This document shows positions 39,201 to 50,000 of a stretch of 64,000 nucleotides of DNA, in pieces (the stretch's first letter is position 1; each line of letters starts with the position of its first letter). The DNA is from Liolophura sinensis (taxonomy: Eukaryota; Mollusca; Polyplacophora; Chitonida; Chitonidae). The notes below the pieces were generated by a model that saw nothing but the letters and a program-made list of their open reading frames with translations, was not told the DNA's origin and did not search any database. The stretch covers positions 16,711,764 through 16,775,763 of the forward strand of contig NC_088306.1 of assembly GCF_032854445.1 (NCBI RefSeq). The letters are read 5' to 3'. Both the position numbers and the translations under genes were made by a program.

Positions 39201-42200
39201 TGGAATGTATCCACGACAATGCTACGATTTTTCTCCAGATATTCATTCCAGGCCTGATTGGCTGCCTCAATATTTTCTGGTGTGGCGCTCTCAACTTCAG
39301 CATGATGGGAAACCTCCACAGGGCTGTTACGGGAAGTTGAGCTCTGACCTTCTTCACCCATCTCCACAAGGTTGTCATTGTTGCCATCGTCTTCGCTACT
39401 GGAGTCAGCATCGCTATGCGTTGTTAAAATGTCCGATTTGTGGAAAAGAAATTTCTCTCGGTTCACCTTATGCAGAGCTTGCCGTTTTATATTTTTTTCT
39501 GTGCCTTCAAACTTCATTCTCTTCACATTGTTGATGCTCAGAGAATCATCTGAGTCTGCTTCAAAACTTTGAGAAGGTGCATTATTTTTACCGCCAAAAC
39601 GAAATTTTTTCAGATTTTCAGCCTGGATATTGGTATCCTTCACTAGGCGGGGCTTGTCTTTCTTCTGCTCTGTCGTCAACGCCAACTCATTAACATGAAT
39701 GCTCTCTAACCCCTCTGTGGGTCTTGTTGTGTTCTCGGGCTTTGCAAACTTCTCACTGTCCACCTGCACCTCTTCATCCATATAGTCTGTAGCCAACACA
39801 TTCGTGTTCAGTGTTTTCGTATCTTTGGCATACAGATCTTCTAAGGTCGGCAGACGTGCTCTTGGGGTGACATTGTTTGGAACTGAAATGCAACCTGCTG
39901 CGTCTACACTCTCCACAGTGGAGGATTCCGCCTCCCCCGGAACTGCGCCTGAGAAAATATCATCCATGGCAATGATACTGTCTTCCTGTGAGCTTGAGAC
40001 TTCAGCAGGTTTTGAAAGACTGATAGCAGGGGGAAGTGCAGTGAAAGAGGAGGAGCTTTCAGGCTGGGACATGCCTTCAGGGATTGAGTTGTTCATGGTG
40101 TTTGGCAAAGAGTACCGCGAGTTTGACACTGTCACGCCCAAATCGGACATGTCAGCAGCTTCCTGAGGCAAGTCCGTTGAAGATGACACCTGAGTTTCTT
40201 TGTTCTGGTCTTTCAGTTTCAAGCGACTGATTGCGACAGACTGTTCCGAATCCGAGCTCTGACATGATAAATTGCTGTCTTCGTTCAAATGATGTGACTG
40301 ACTGAGTATATAAGGTGGAAACGATTTTGAATCCATTGGATTTTCAATGTTGCGGATTGAATCAACGCTACCACTTGGGGATTCCACTTCAGCCTCTCTG
40401 TTCACGCGGATACTAATATCACCCGATGCACGTTTGATATGGCCAACTGCCAGAGAAGCGGTGGACACCTTGTTGTTGGCTGTGCATGGCTCTAACACAA
40501 AATCAGGCTGAACAGAGGGTGATGGACAGCTGGCAGAGTGCATGGTGTGGTCGTAGGACGAGGAACAAGATGCCGCTGCAAAGCTGGGGTATGGTGGGTG
40601 TAGTGCATGCACTGCCGCGTTCAGCTGTTCATGTAGAGTGTCCAGGAGTAAAGCCAGCATCTCCTGACAGTCGTGCTACAAATTATAAGAAAACTTGTTA
40701 CCCTAATTCTTCAACGCTTTCACATATCAAAGAGCCGTTTTCAGTACAAGCTATGCACAGTTACAACTGGATATTGAACACAAAACTACAATGGTTAGAT
40801 TGTTCAGTTTCAGGGCTTCACAAAAAGTATTTATATTTCATCAATGTACTCAGAATAATATGCTTAAACAAAACACCTTGCAAACATGCAAAAAGGTTGA
40901 AGAATTACCGGATATGTATAATTTTTATACATTTATGTGGTTTAACGCCATACTCAAGAAGATTTCATTTATATGATGGTGGTCAGTGTAATAAATCGGG
41001 AGAGCTCTTTGTAAACCACTGACTTCCTCCAAGTTCATATTACACGGTAACATACCTGTCTGTAGTCCTGGAACTGAGGGTGGTACATGCCCAGTGTCTG
41101 CTTGAACTCCAGCGGATGGATGACGGCGTACTGGGAGCTCCAGACCTTGTAGAGTAGCTTGGTGAAAGTACCTGTCAGTGTGTCCTCGTTAGCTTTGCTC
41201 AGATGGTATTGGTTCAGGAAGAACTTAACCAGGTGAGCGTTGCTGAACAGGCACTGTAACCCGGAGTTCATGAAACAGGTGTTGCCAAGGTTAAACAGGC
41301 CAGCTTTACCTGGACCCACAGATGGATCTGAGGACAAATAAAGTGTTCAGAAAATTACACGCTGCAAAGTTAGAATGGTCACTCTGGCTTCACAGTTGTA
41401 CCTCAGAGCAACACATACATGTATACCGATAATTCTTGGTGTAGAACAAGACCCAAAGCACCCTGGTTTGAACGGAGGTAACAATGAATCAAAATGCTAA
41501 GGCCTTACCATTTTGATTTGGAATGGAGTTTGATAGGAGTTTTATGCCATGCTCAACAATATCACTTATGTGGCCCGCATTACTGTGTGGGCAAGTCCAT
41601 TGTTTTAATGACAAAAACACATTCTACCACATATAAATGTATGGGAGCTGTGATTTCTTGCAGACCTGATATAGTGAATAAAATGTTTCATTCGACGGGT
41701 GTTTTATGTCACTTTCAAGCATATGGCTGAACTCTAACACTTAATCTATTACAATAGAATGTAAATGCTTCCAGACCCCAATCTCTCACCCAAGATCCCC
41801 CCCCTCTCCCCCCCCCCCCGACCCCTTCTCCCAACCCCCTTCTTCCGACCCCCATTCCCACCCTATATACCCCCCACTCCCATTTCTCACCCGAGACCCC
41901 AAACTACCACCCATGAAACAACAAATTCCCATCACCTTTGACATCTTTGGTAACAGCATGATGCTCCTTTTCCAGGAAAGGTTTGTGGACAGGGCTGGTG
42001 TACCTCACTGAAACACAAACATAGATATTCACTTTAATATTAAACAAGTCAGCACAATGGAAAGGTATCAATGGTACTTCTCACACTATATGTCCCATTT
42101 TACAGAAGAGTTAAGGACTATGTGGTAAGTAAATGACAAATTAGGGTATTAACAGGACTGCTGATAAAGACCAAAACTCGTCGCTTTTCTTTTCTTTTCA

Positions 42201-43909
42201 TAACACTTCTTTCAACATTACTTCAGTCACATCATAACAGTGGTTCCATCTATACAGTAGGCAGGATCCAATGTCGCCATATTTGTCGCCATATTTATAG
42301 TGCAGTCTCACTGGAAAGCCATGTCGCAGATACTACACACATTGCACCAGTCACATCATACAGACACCTGGCCAACCAGTACTTGATATAACGTGCCTCT
42401 CTTTGTGCTACATATACTGTATGTATGTATGTACATGTATGCTTGGAGTTTTATATTGTAATTAACAATTTTTTCAGTCATATGATGACAAGGAGTCATT
42501 ATGTGTGTACACATACTGTGTCTTCCTGTGGCAGAAGTAATGCCGCCAAAGCACTATCCCCACTGAAGTACCATACCAAAGACACCCCATCCAATCACAT
42601 TTCAATGACGCCGGGCAAAGATTTCCTGTTTCCTTACTCTAACCTCCCAGTGCTGAGCACCAACCGAGGCAGCAACAAGTACCATTATTTTAAGTCTTTA
42701 GCCAAGGTTAGATCCCAGGTCTCCCAACTATGATATCACAATTTCCACATTACCCTTTGTATGGCTCAATCCGGAGCATGACCCAGGAAGACCAATATTT
42801 GATTGCCTACAACTACAAAAATCTACACCAGAGTAATTTATGAAAACATTAACAGAATGATATATATGTTGTAACACGAGATCTACCCATACCTGTCTCA
42901 TTAGGCTGTCGTTCCAGGAGGGGCATATCATCAAAGGCTACCTTTTTGACCACACCAGAGGTCTCAACACCCGCTGAAAACATAGTATCAGCAAAAATTA
43001 CAAGCCTCTCTATTAAAGAGGCTACATGAGGGACTTTTGGCAAAAAATCTATCAGCCAAAAATCCAATCATGTTTTTGCTATTATTTTAAAAAAGCCCAA
43101 ATAATTACATTTTCATTAATAGTTATAAAGTTCCTAACATTATAAAGAGTTTTCAGAGGCTTAAGAATCATTTTAACACTGATCTTAACGGAAAGGTAAT
43201 AATTTTATCAATTGCTGGTAAATACTGAAATTTTGATTTCCTTAGCACACATGGACATATGCAGAAAATCTCCGGTACAACCTCATTAAGAAAAATAATA
43301 ATGTGAAAATATGGTTGCTCTGCAATAATATATTCAAGGCAAAGGAATATGGTAAATCATTGTATTGGAGGTTGTATGGGAGTTTCATATCATTGTAATA
43401 GGGACTTCGTAAAACTTCTTCCCGCCTATATGAAGACGGTCCAAAGCTGTGAACTCATTTGTTCTTTCCTTTATTACGTCCCAATTACTGGCCAATATTT
43501 GCTTATAAAAAATATCTGAAGTACACAAGCACTACAACATCACAGAAGAAAACAGTGCATTCTGGTGTCATTTGGACAGCCTGTGTATCTCGTCCTCGAG
43601 TCTCCGATCACCATTATCCTAAATGATCAGAATACACAAATCTTTAAATGTTACAGAGGTTTACAGCATTAATGACACAATAATGGAAGTCTGCACAGCT
43701 GTGAGCATGAACAAATTTTACAGTTTTAACAGAAATGGTAAAAAAAAAACAGAAAAAAATACTGTCAGATGTATATGCCGATGCTTTAACAAACCTTCAA
43801 AGGGTGGCATGTTTTGGTCAGTAGTTTCTTCAGTTGACACCGTAGAGCTGATAGTTTCCACTTTCAAAGTTTCGTTTTCACTGGACATCACCTCAGTCAA
43901 AACTTCCAT
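27227..43909 (-). CDS. Ubiquitin-specific protease with inserted RING finger
   Basis: This is a cysteine deubiquitinase. Exons in transcript order: 43909-43795, 42973-42893, 42007-41936, 41327-41056, 40675-39182, 37818-37725, 37272-37106, 35353-34661, 33642-33601, 33364-33288, 32760-32577, 31813-31593, 30963-30847, 29290-29145, 28700-28557, 27474-27227. All are GT-AG with matching phases, 1,388 residues. Seen directly: Cys box NLGNTCFMNS (Cys about 107), DYRQHDCQE (about 177-185), RST-VICSEC (about 676-684), a ubiquitin-like stretch around 710-770, RING residues from about 968 to 1012 (CAIC, HPSC, LCQSC, CPVC), CSRC and YCPQC zinc ligands, IIHLKRF (about 1205-1211), GANAGHYTAY with His about 1264, and WFYYND with Asp about 1282. 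Exon 5 alone encodes 498 residues, a Ser/Glu-rich insert in the catalytic domain. The layout resembles the USP4/11/15 group but has no DUSP domain and an extra RING. No vertebrate symbol is assigned. Confidence 0.93.
27556..27690 (+). mobile_element. Truncated tRNA-derived SINE in the last USP intron
   Basis: B-box region GTTCAAGTCCAGCTCATGCT, a GTATAAGTGAAATATTTTTT body and an AATAAATAAATC tail are present. The A-box side is missing. Confidence 0.75.
28041..28312 (-). mobile_element. tRNA-derived SINE, near full length
   Basis: The copy is in minus orientation in the last USP intron. It has TTATTTATTTATTTATTTGA as tail, GGGCAGAGCCTGGGAGGGAC in the body and a head ending at CATGGAGGCCC. Confidence 0.82.
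29378..29508 (-). mobile_element. Truncated SINE with internal deletion
   Basis: It shares TTTTGATTGGTGTTTTACGC, ACTCAAGAATATTCAAGGTG and the CATCCGCAGGTTGCTGCCAG region. The segment between the ACTTATAC motif and the GGTGGGAGG motif is deleted. Confidence 0.75.
29628..30286. mobile_element. Probable non-autonomous DNA element with imperfect inverted ends
   Basis: The left end (AAGGTAAAATACCTTCTACT then GTATCACATGAC) is an imperfect inverted copy of the right end (GTCACATGATACAGAAGGAC then TTTTTTACCTTTA). A second copy of the right-end motif lies at about 29,885-29,925, which suggests nesting or internal duplication. It lies in the USP intron between exons 13 and 14. No transposase is present. 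Confidence 0.5.
30993..31039 (-). repeat. Second copy of the USP exon-13 5' edge with acceptor
   Basis: Relative to 30,925-30,970 this segment repeats the exon start encoding EI(L/S)DEHNPW and its upstream AG, offset by 68 bp. The copy has mutated to carry a TAG after the Trp codon, so it is not usable as an exon. It sits immediately upstream of the real exon in transcript orientation. Confidence 0.85.
32801..33068 (-). repeat. Decayed tandem copies of the USP exon-11 5' half with acceptor
   Basis: The first about 95 bp of exon 11 plus about 40 bp of preceding intron occur again at 32,801-32,937 and 32,938-33,044, with a partial fourth copy to about 33,068. The third copy still reads LLLAVPVAFHVDLNQDRAGV in frame, matching LLAVHVAYRLDSDQDGEGL of the true exon. 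The second copy has a frame-shifting extra C. All are upstream of the real exon in transcript order. Confidence 0.9.
33963..34660. repeat. About 16 copies of the USP exon-8 3' edge plus splice donor
   Basis: The unit is 45 bp: on the minus strand GTGAGTTTGTTGTGTGAG (intron start) followed by the exon-end bases encoding EGTLCQSCLE. It directly abuts the real exon end at 34,661. The length is divisible by three, so frame is preserved through the array except where copies carry TAG; the first copy already does. It occupies about 700 of the 1,018 bp of this intron. Confidence 0.94.
34661..35353 (-). other. USP exon 8: linker plus first half of RING finger
   Basis: This exon of 231 codons carries a low-complexity linker and the RING start: CAICLEEM, then HPSCEGTLCQSCLE, where the exon ends. 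The next two exons supply MSFKHYGDVAFTCP and VCSIPV. The completed ligand set is C-x2-C ... H-x2-C ... C-x2-C ... C-x2-C, a C3HC4-type arrangement typical of E3 ligases. The donor GTGAGT at its end is the start of the tandem array at 33.96-34.66 kb. Confidence 0.88.
35390..36015. repeat. AT-rich minisatellite with TGTAAATACCAGA core
   Basis: Many diverged copies of an about 20-26-bp unit (ATACACACATGTAAATACCA with variants) lie just upstream of USP exon 8 in transcript order. I find no exon homology in this one. Confidence 0.85.
36020..37100. other. USP intron between exons 7 and 8, no further features
   Basis: There is no supported exon, RNA gene or repeat that I can define beyond the adjacent minisatellite. 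Confidence 0.4.
40783..40907. repeat. Interspersed repeat copy, paired with 44,246-44,384
   Basis: Both segments contain CAAAACTACAWTGGTT, CAGTTTCAGGRCTTCACAAA, an AGAATATGCTT(A/G)A stretch and GGTTGAAGAATTAC. The copies lie in a USP intron and in the USP upstream region. The family is unknown to me. Confidence 0.7.
41765..41905. repeat. C-rich low-complexity tract
   Basis: Long CCCC runs punctuate a pyrimidine-rich stretch (CCCTCTCCCCCCCCCC and similar) in the USP intron just before exon 4. Assembly or sequencing errors are likely in such a tract. Confidence 0.8.
42421..42520. mobile_element. Fragment of second SINE-like family
   Basis: (GTAT)n precedes GCTTGGAGTTTTATATTGTA, then TTTTTTCAGTCATATGATGA. 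This matches the start of the element at 62,989-63,318. Confidence 0.6.
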
Positions 43910-44745
43910 GTCTCAGCCACTTGGCCATACAACTTGTCTATGCACCACCTACAAAGGAATTAACTTTGAAATTGAAAAATAAGAGTCTATAAGAAAGAGA
44001 AAACTGGTTACATCCAATCATACTTTGTTTTAACCAAGAGACTTCCATACACCTTCTATAAACCTTCCGTATGAAGTCACAAGAACGAGACAAAACTGTG
44101 TCAAAATTCTCATTCTGATATTTTGTGGTGTAATAAAGTCTAAACTTTTACAAGAGAGTCATGTACTACCCTAATTCATGTACCTTTTCGCATCTGATAG
44201 AACAACTTTCAGTCTAATTTATGCACATTTTCTATTTGATTTTGGAAACAAAACTACATTGGTTGAATTGTCCAGTTTCAGGACTTCACAAAAAGTGTAA
44301 TTTTAGCAGTCAACACAGAATAATGCCTTCAGAATATGCTTGAATAAACACCTCGCGAACATGTCAAAAGGTTGAAGAATTACAATAGTATATCTTGGCT
44401 TGCTAAATTCTAACAGTCAACATAGGAAAATATGTGACCTTTTTCTCACTTTTTACATTTTACTTTTCCCTCATCTAGCTATGCTGTGTTTTCCACACAT
44501 ACATAGGAAACCTATGAAAGCACTGCAGAGGAATTTTGAAATTCTCTGTCTTAAAAGAGACTGAACCCATGACTCCTTAAAATGACTGTCAATCATGAGC
44601 CATTGGGTATGTTCAAAGTTCTCTAGGTTAATGTGACCCCAAGAAAGTGCCCATATAAATTAGTTTCATTGGTTAGGGTGGTGAATTAAGATGATAGTCT
44701 TCAAGTTTCAACTGGAAAATGAAAGAAATGAGCATACAGAGGTAT

Positions 44746-44823
44746 TTACTTATTTATTTGAATGGTGTTTTACGCTGTACTCAAGAATATTTCACTTATA
44801 ACGCAGCCAGCGTTATTGTGGGA
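44746..44823 (-). mobile_element. Short SINE tail fragment
   Basis: TTATTTATTTGAATGGTGTT, then TACTCAAGAATATTTCACTT are visible; the rest of the element is absent. Confidence 0.65.
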
Positions 44824-45739
44824 CATACACAGGTACGATCGATTGCCTGGAGTCAGAAGGAGGTGGGAGTATGAAATCCATGGTAATTTTTTTCAGTGGA
44901 ATCAGTATTACAATCATTACCAGACTTTTTATATAACAGTCCATCTACAAGAACTATTCTGAGATAGAGTAAATGAATTATATTCCTAATCAAGTCATGG
45001 ATTATAGTCAAAATGCCTGCTAGCCAGAGTGACTGCTACCAGCATGCTCGTTACCTATGTGCAGGATACAGCAGAGCGGGGCTGAATGTGATTTTGGAAA
45101 TGTTGCTTGTATGTATAATTTAAATATTTTTTCTTAGTCTTTGAAGTCAGTATCTAAAATGATCAGGTCAGTGTCATCACCTAAGTTGACATATTTATCT
45201 CTGCCAATGTCAGACACCACAGTCACACGAAAGCGCTGTAACAGTGCATTTTACCTTGTCACAATATCTCCTATGAGTCAAGTTAATACTTGGATAAGGT
45301 TAATTTTATATCTAAGCACACTACCACTGTAACAATAACATCCTGGCTCTGGCAGAAAACAGTTTATCCAGCAAGTTCTTTGACCTGAATCCAAAATTTT
45401 ACATCAGCCATAAATAATAAACTTATAAATTAAAAAAGAAAAACACTAAGTAAATATAATATGACCAAGTTCTGCCTCATTAGATTTGAGACCATGGGTA
45501 GCTGTTTAAATAATATTAACTTGCAATGAACGCTAAGAAGCAGGCAACATCTCTATCTGCTTACAAAACAACAGATTTTTTTTGTTGTTGTTCTTTTTTT
45601 GGCCAGGAAGAAAATTACTGAACAGACAATACACAAAAGTTGCATACAATTTCGCGGATTCCCAATGTCTTACTTATCGCTTAGTGTTTAACAGGAATGT
45701 AACCTTCTCAAAATCACCCTAAAATATGAACATATTACT

Positions 45740-46000
45740 CACTCTTTACTCCGCAGTAAACAAAAATATGAACGGTGTCGTTGTCGTTGATTACAGCTGC
45801 ATGAACACGGACACTCGCAGTGACACTGACAGTCGCGAGAGCGGAAACATGTTATAGGATTTCGCCAAGATCTTGTGCATCCAATTTGTCATTGATTGAC
45901 CTACGACTCTGCAACCAATCTCGGTCTCATTGCTAAGGCATGCCTGGTTTTTCTTACCTCGATCAGGAACAACGAAAATCGTTCAAATTTGATCGTCTTC
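45740..46000. promoter_or_regulatory. Probable promoter and first non-coding exon of the USP gene
   Basis: On the minus strand a GC-richer stretch ends in a GTGAGT donor near 45,745, upstream of the first coding exon at 43,909. This fits a 5' non-coding exon. The ASCC1 gene starts in the opposite direction at 47,038, so the interval may be a shared promoter region. Support is position plus one donor motif only. Confidence 0.3.
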
Positions 46001-46449
46001 TTACACAATTTTCTCTTTCCATCAAGGCCATATTTTCAGTTTCGCGCAGATGGGATACGACTTCCGGAATTTGAATGTTTTAAAAATTATGCACTTAAGA
46101 AAGAAACGAAATGTTTATTACATTAGAATTATCCAGGTCATCATCTAATGATGGCCTGAAACCAGGCTGGCAAGTTTGCCATAGATTTTAGTTTTATTTC
46201 TAACACAATCCTGAGACATTTTCCTAAACAGCTTTCATGTGATATAGTTTTTCCGGACTTTTGACAGATTTAGATGTCGTATCGCATGTGGCTCGCTACA
46301 CGTTTTTAAGCAGACGAAGCAGGCTTGAGTCGATAATGTGAGCTCAGCATCTTGGGGCTTGATCTTTTAGGGGTGACAAAGGATACTTGATCTTTAAGCT
46401 TATTCAGCTTTAGAAATTAATGTTGTGTCCACCTGATCAGTGTTATCTT

Positions 46450-46658
46450 AAGATTTATTTATTGGATTTGTGTTTTGCGCCGTACTCAAGAATATCTCCC
46501 TTGCCTGACGACGGCCAGTATTATTGTGGGAGGAAGCTGGGCAGAGCCTGGAGGAAACCCAAGACGATCCGCAGGTTGGTAATAGACCTTCCCATGTACG
46601 GCTGGGGAGGAAACTAGCATGAGCTGGACTTGAACCCGCAGCAACCGCATTGGTGATG
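46450..46658 (-). mobile_element. tRNA-derived SINE between USP and ASCC1
   Basis: The tail, body (GGGCAGAGCCTGGAGGAAAC) and B-box side (reverse of GGTTCAAGTCC-like) are present and the A-box end is lost. A further decayed plus-strand tail lies near 46,880-46,965. Confidence 0.75.
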
Positions 46659-47037
46659 TTACCTATTGACAAATGTGTCCAAATTTCAACTTTCAGATCC
46701 AAAAATTAAGCATTTTGAAGAGGTTTTAAATTTTTACTTTAGTCAGAAATGACTTTGTGGAATCAGGCCAATGTTTCATAAACAATACGACCTTGACTAT
46801 TGAGGGCACATGTTCAAATCCAGGTTTTGTTCAGTTTTAGTTTTATGTCAGCTATCTTGCAAACTGAAAAGCTGATTTTTCCCTGCCTATAAGTCTGGTC
46901 GCTGTAACATAAGTGAAATATTCTTAAGTCTAAATTGAAACTCCGGTCAAATAATTACATAAAAGAAATATGGCGATTAATTGTTTTCCAGATTTGTCAC
47001 ATAGTACAGAGCTGTCTCCCTTGTGTACAGTGACATC

Positions 47038-50000
47038 ATGACCAGCATGGATATCCTAAGGCCGCCTATCATACAGATTGGCAGACGGCGTTACAGGAGA
47101 AACCCAACATCACTAGAAGGGTCAGAGGTCGAGCCAGTGGAAGACGAGGTCATTTTTACAGGTGAAGTGGTGTGGAGAATATTTTACTCTCACAACAAAG
47201 GATAGGTACACTAGGGGATGCCAGACAAATTAGTAAAAATCTGACTATGGCTTTATGAATGTCTTGAATGATTATATGCATAATTATATCTCGCAATTGG
47301 CTGATAATTAAGACATCTTTGCGGGCCCAATGGTTTACACTACATGTATTTTGCTTGAGGCCATTATACCTTGACCATTGAGATCGCTCCTTTGAAACAA
47401 GCCTTTGATAGCATGATTACTCTCACTTAATTTTAATAACATCAGATCTGGTTCTTACTGTTCTTTGAAATACTTTTAAGGGCTTTGTCTTGAATTTTGT
47501 TTTAAGGCTTCAAGACCTTGAAAGTCCTTGAAGAAAGACTTAAATTCTGAGATTTCCATGAAAGCTCATGATTTTTCAATTGTAAACATCCTGTTTTGAT
47601 ATACAGTTCAAAGCTTATTGATGTTAGCTGTGGAAAAGAAAAATGAAGAATATGTATAATTTTTGATTTAGTTATGTTGATAGGTTTTTCTTGAAATATC
47701 ACCATTTTTTTTTTCTCGAAATATCTTTTCTTGCAATTTTGGCTTTTTTCTAGAGAAATCTTGAGAGACTCAAACTTCATGTGGATCAGTCTTTTTGGTT
47801 GGATTTTAGGTACTTGAATTCGAGAAAAAGATTTTCTTATATGACTTTCATGCAGGGACCTGACTGCAGTTGGTGGACATATTCTTGAATAATATGTAAG
47901 CTGGATGCCGAATACATGAACATAATTCGATGTGGTGCAGTTACATGGTAGAAAATGTGAAAAGTTTTTGACTGAGAATTACTTTCTTCCTTTAGATAAG
48001 CCAAAAGGAGAAAAGGTTTTTTTTTCAATTTTTTTTTTTTTTTGACTTAATTTTAAAAAGATGTGGAAATTACAGGATAGATTTTTGCATGTATCTGCTA
48101 GCAGTTAATTAAAAAGAAACTGTAAGGTACATGTATGATATTGTAAAATATCTCTCTGTATCTCTCCACAGAGGGAGGGATTTGTAGCACATGGGATGAT
48201 GAGGTTTGTGATACCAGCGCCAGTTTAAATATTGAAGAAATGGACAGTGGTCAATTTCGACATTTCATGGACGTCCCCAGCCCTTATTTCAAGTTTCTTT
48301 TCGGGAGGAAAGGCGAGACAAAAAGAAGGTTGGAGACAGAGACAGAAACTCAGTTGACAATCCCGGGACATGGAAAAGAGGGGCCTATAGGTAAACCAGC
48401 AGTAATCTCTGAACTGCACCTGACTCTTTTTCCCATGTAGAGTGTTTATTTGCATCTCTTGCTAAGGCCACAGCATTTTAAAATGTTGCTTTTACGGGAT
48501 GGAGAATATAGAGGAGTGTTAGAGGAGGATATAAAACTGAAAGTAAAACCTAAAAATCATGTAATTCTGGGAAAATATGGAATATTTCCTGGGCAAGATT
48601 CCTGTTGATGACATGTTTACACTCTTAGAAAGCCTTAAAAAAGCATGAGAATCATAAACTCATCAAGATCGGAAATAAGAAAAGGTAGGTTTTCAGGTTT
48701 ATTTCATTTTTTGATAGAGTTGGCTCACCCAACTCTGACTTTTTATACATTCAAGTTCTGTGTAGATCATTTCTTATCCAAGATAAAAGTCATCAGTCAT
48801 GTTCGTTGGCATTTTAAGTTATTGTAGGTCACCACAGGAAAGGTGTGTTGTCAGCCAAGACACGCATAGAGTTGTTAGTGAACTCTGCACGCCAGAAACT
48901 ACCATCCACTCACTTCCTATCTCTACCTATGAACAGTCCGGAAATCAAGGACAGTTTTCAGGATTTCAAATCCGAAGTTCTGCTACACTGTGATGGGGTA
49001 AGGCCTGCTTAGATTAGGCGTAGTATCATTTTAAAATTCTCTTGAGAAACTGGTTTTATGAAGTTTTTATGAAGAGATATGGGCATGAAAGAGGAGTGAA
49101 TCATGCCTGAATGGTTAAGATGCTACCTCTCATTTACTAGATTACACAAGGTTCAGGTTCAATCCCAGCTTTGAACAGTGAAGTTGTGGATTCTCTTACT
49201 GTTCGTGAGGCCTTGTTGACGTGTTGATTAATGTTGTACATCACTGTTCACTACATCGCGTTTCAATTTTTAACATTTGATGAAAGTACGTGTATTTCAC
49301 CAAAACTTCAGCATTTTTCAAGGGACACATTTCTCTAAATTCTGACTCAGTCTGATTCATTCACCTTATAAGGTCACTTGGGGGTTGTTTTGTGAAGTTT
49401 GATGAATTTCTTATTTGAAAAAATTCAGTTTGGCAACACAATCATCATTATAGCTTTTATGTGCATCTCAGAGTGAACTTTTACTTACCAAACTTAAGGT
49501 GAAATACAGTAACTGTAATGAACATGTAAACAAGCAAACCTATCACATTTGGACTTGTGTTTGATTTGAAGGCGCGAGGTTTAGATGGGACGATATTCCA
49601 GAACCCTGACAAGCTACACCTGACGCTAGGCATGCTGGTCTTGTTGAGCGACGCTGAGATCAAAGCTGCTCGTAGTCTCCTCCAGGACTGCCAGGATTCT
49701 ATAGTTGAGTAAGTGGTTTATTCTCAACTGATTCATAGATTGTGTACAATGACCCAGGAGCATCTCACCATTGCAGTCGCTGTGAGTTCAAGTCCAGCAC
49801 ATGTTGGTTTCCTCTCCAGCCTTACGTGGGAAGGTCTGGCCCGGAGGTTCTGCCCCATTTCCTCTCACCATAATGCTGGCCATTGTTGTATATGTGAAAT
49901 ATTCTTCAGTACGGTGTAAAACACCAATCTAATAACTAAATCATAGAGTGTGTTAACTTGCACGGAAGTCCGTGGCTGGTTTCTTCTGCCAGAAAGCATT

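Noticed and set aside
39136..40166. Plus-strand open frames opposite the large USP exon
   Set aside because: They are antisense to a well-supported coding exon whose frame and splice phases fit the USP family.
49103..49178. Functional tRNA gene
   Set aside because: A- and B-box-like motifs are present, but I cannot pair a full acceptor stem. A SINE head or pseudogene is more likely.
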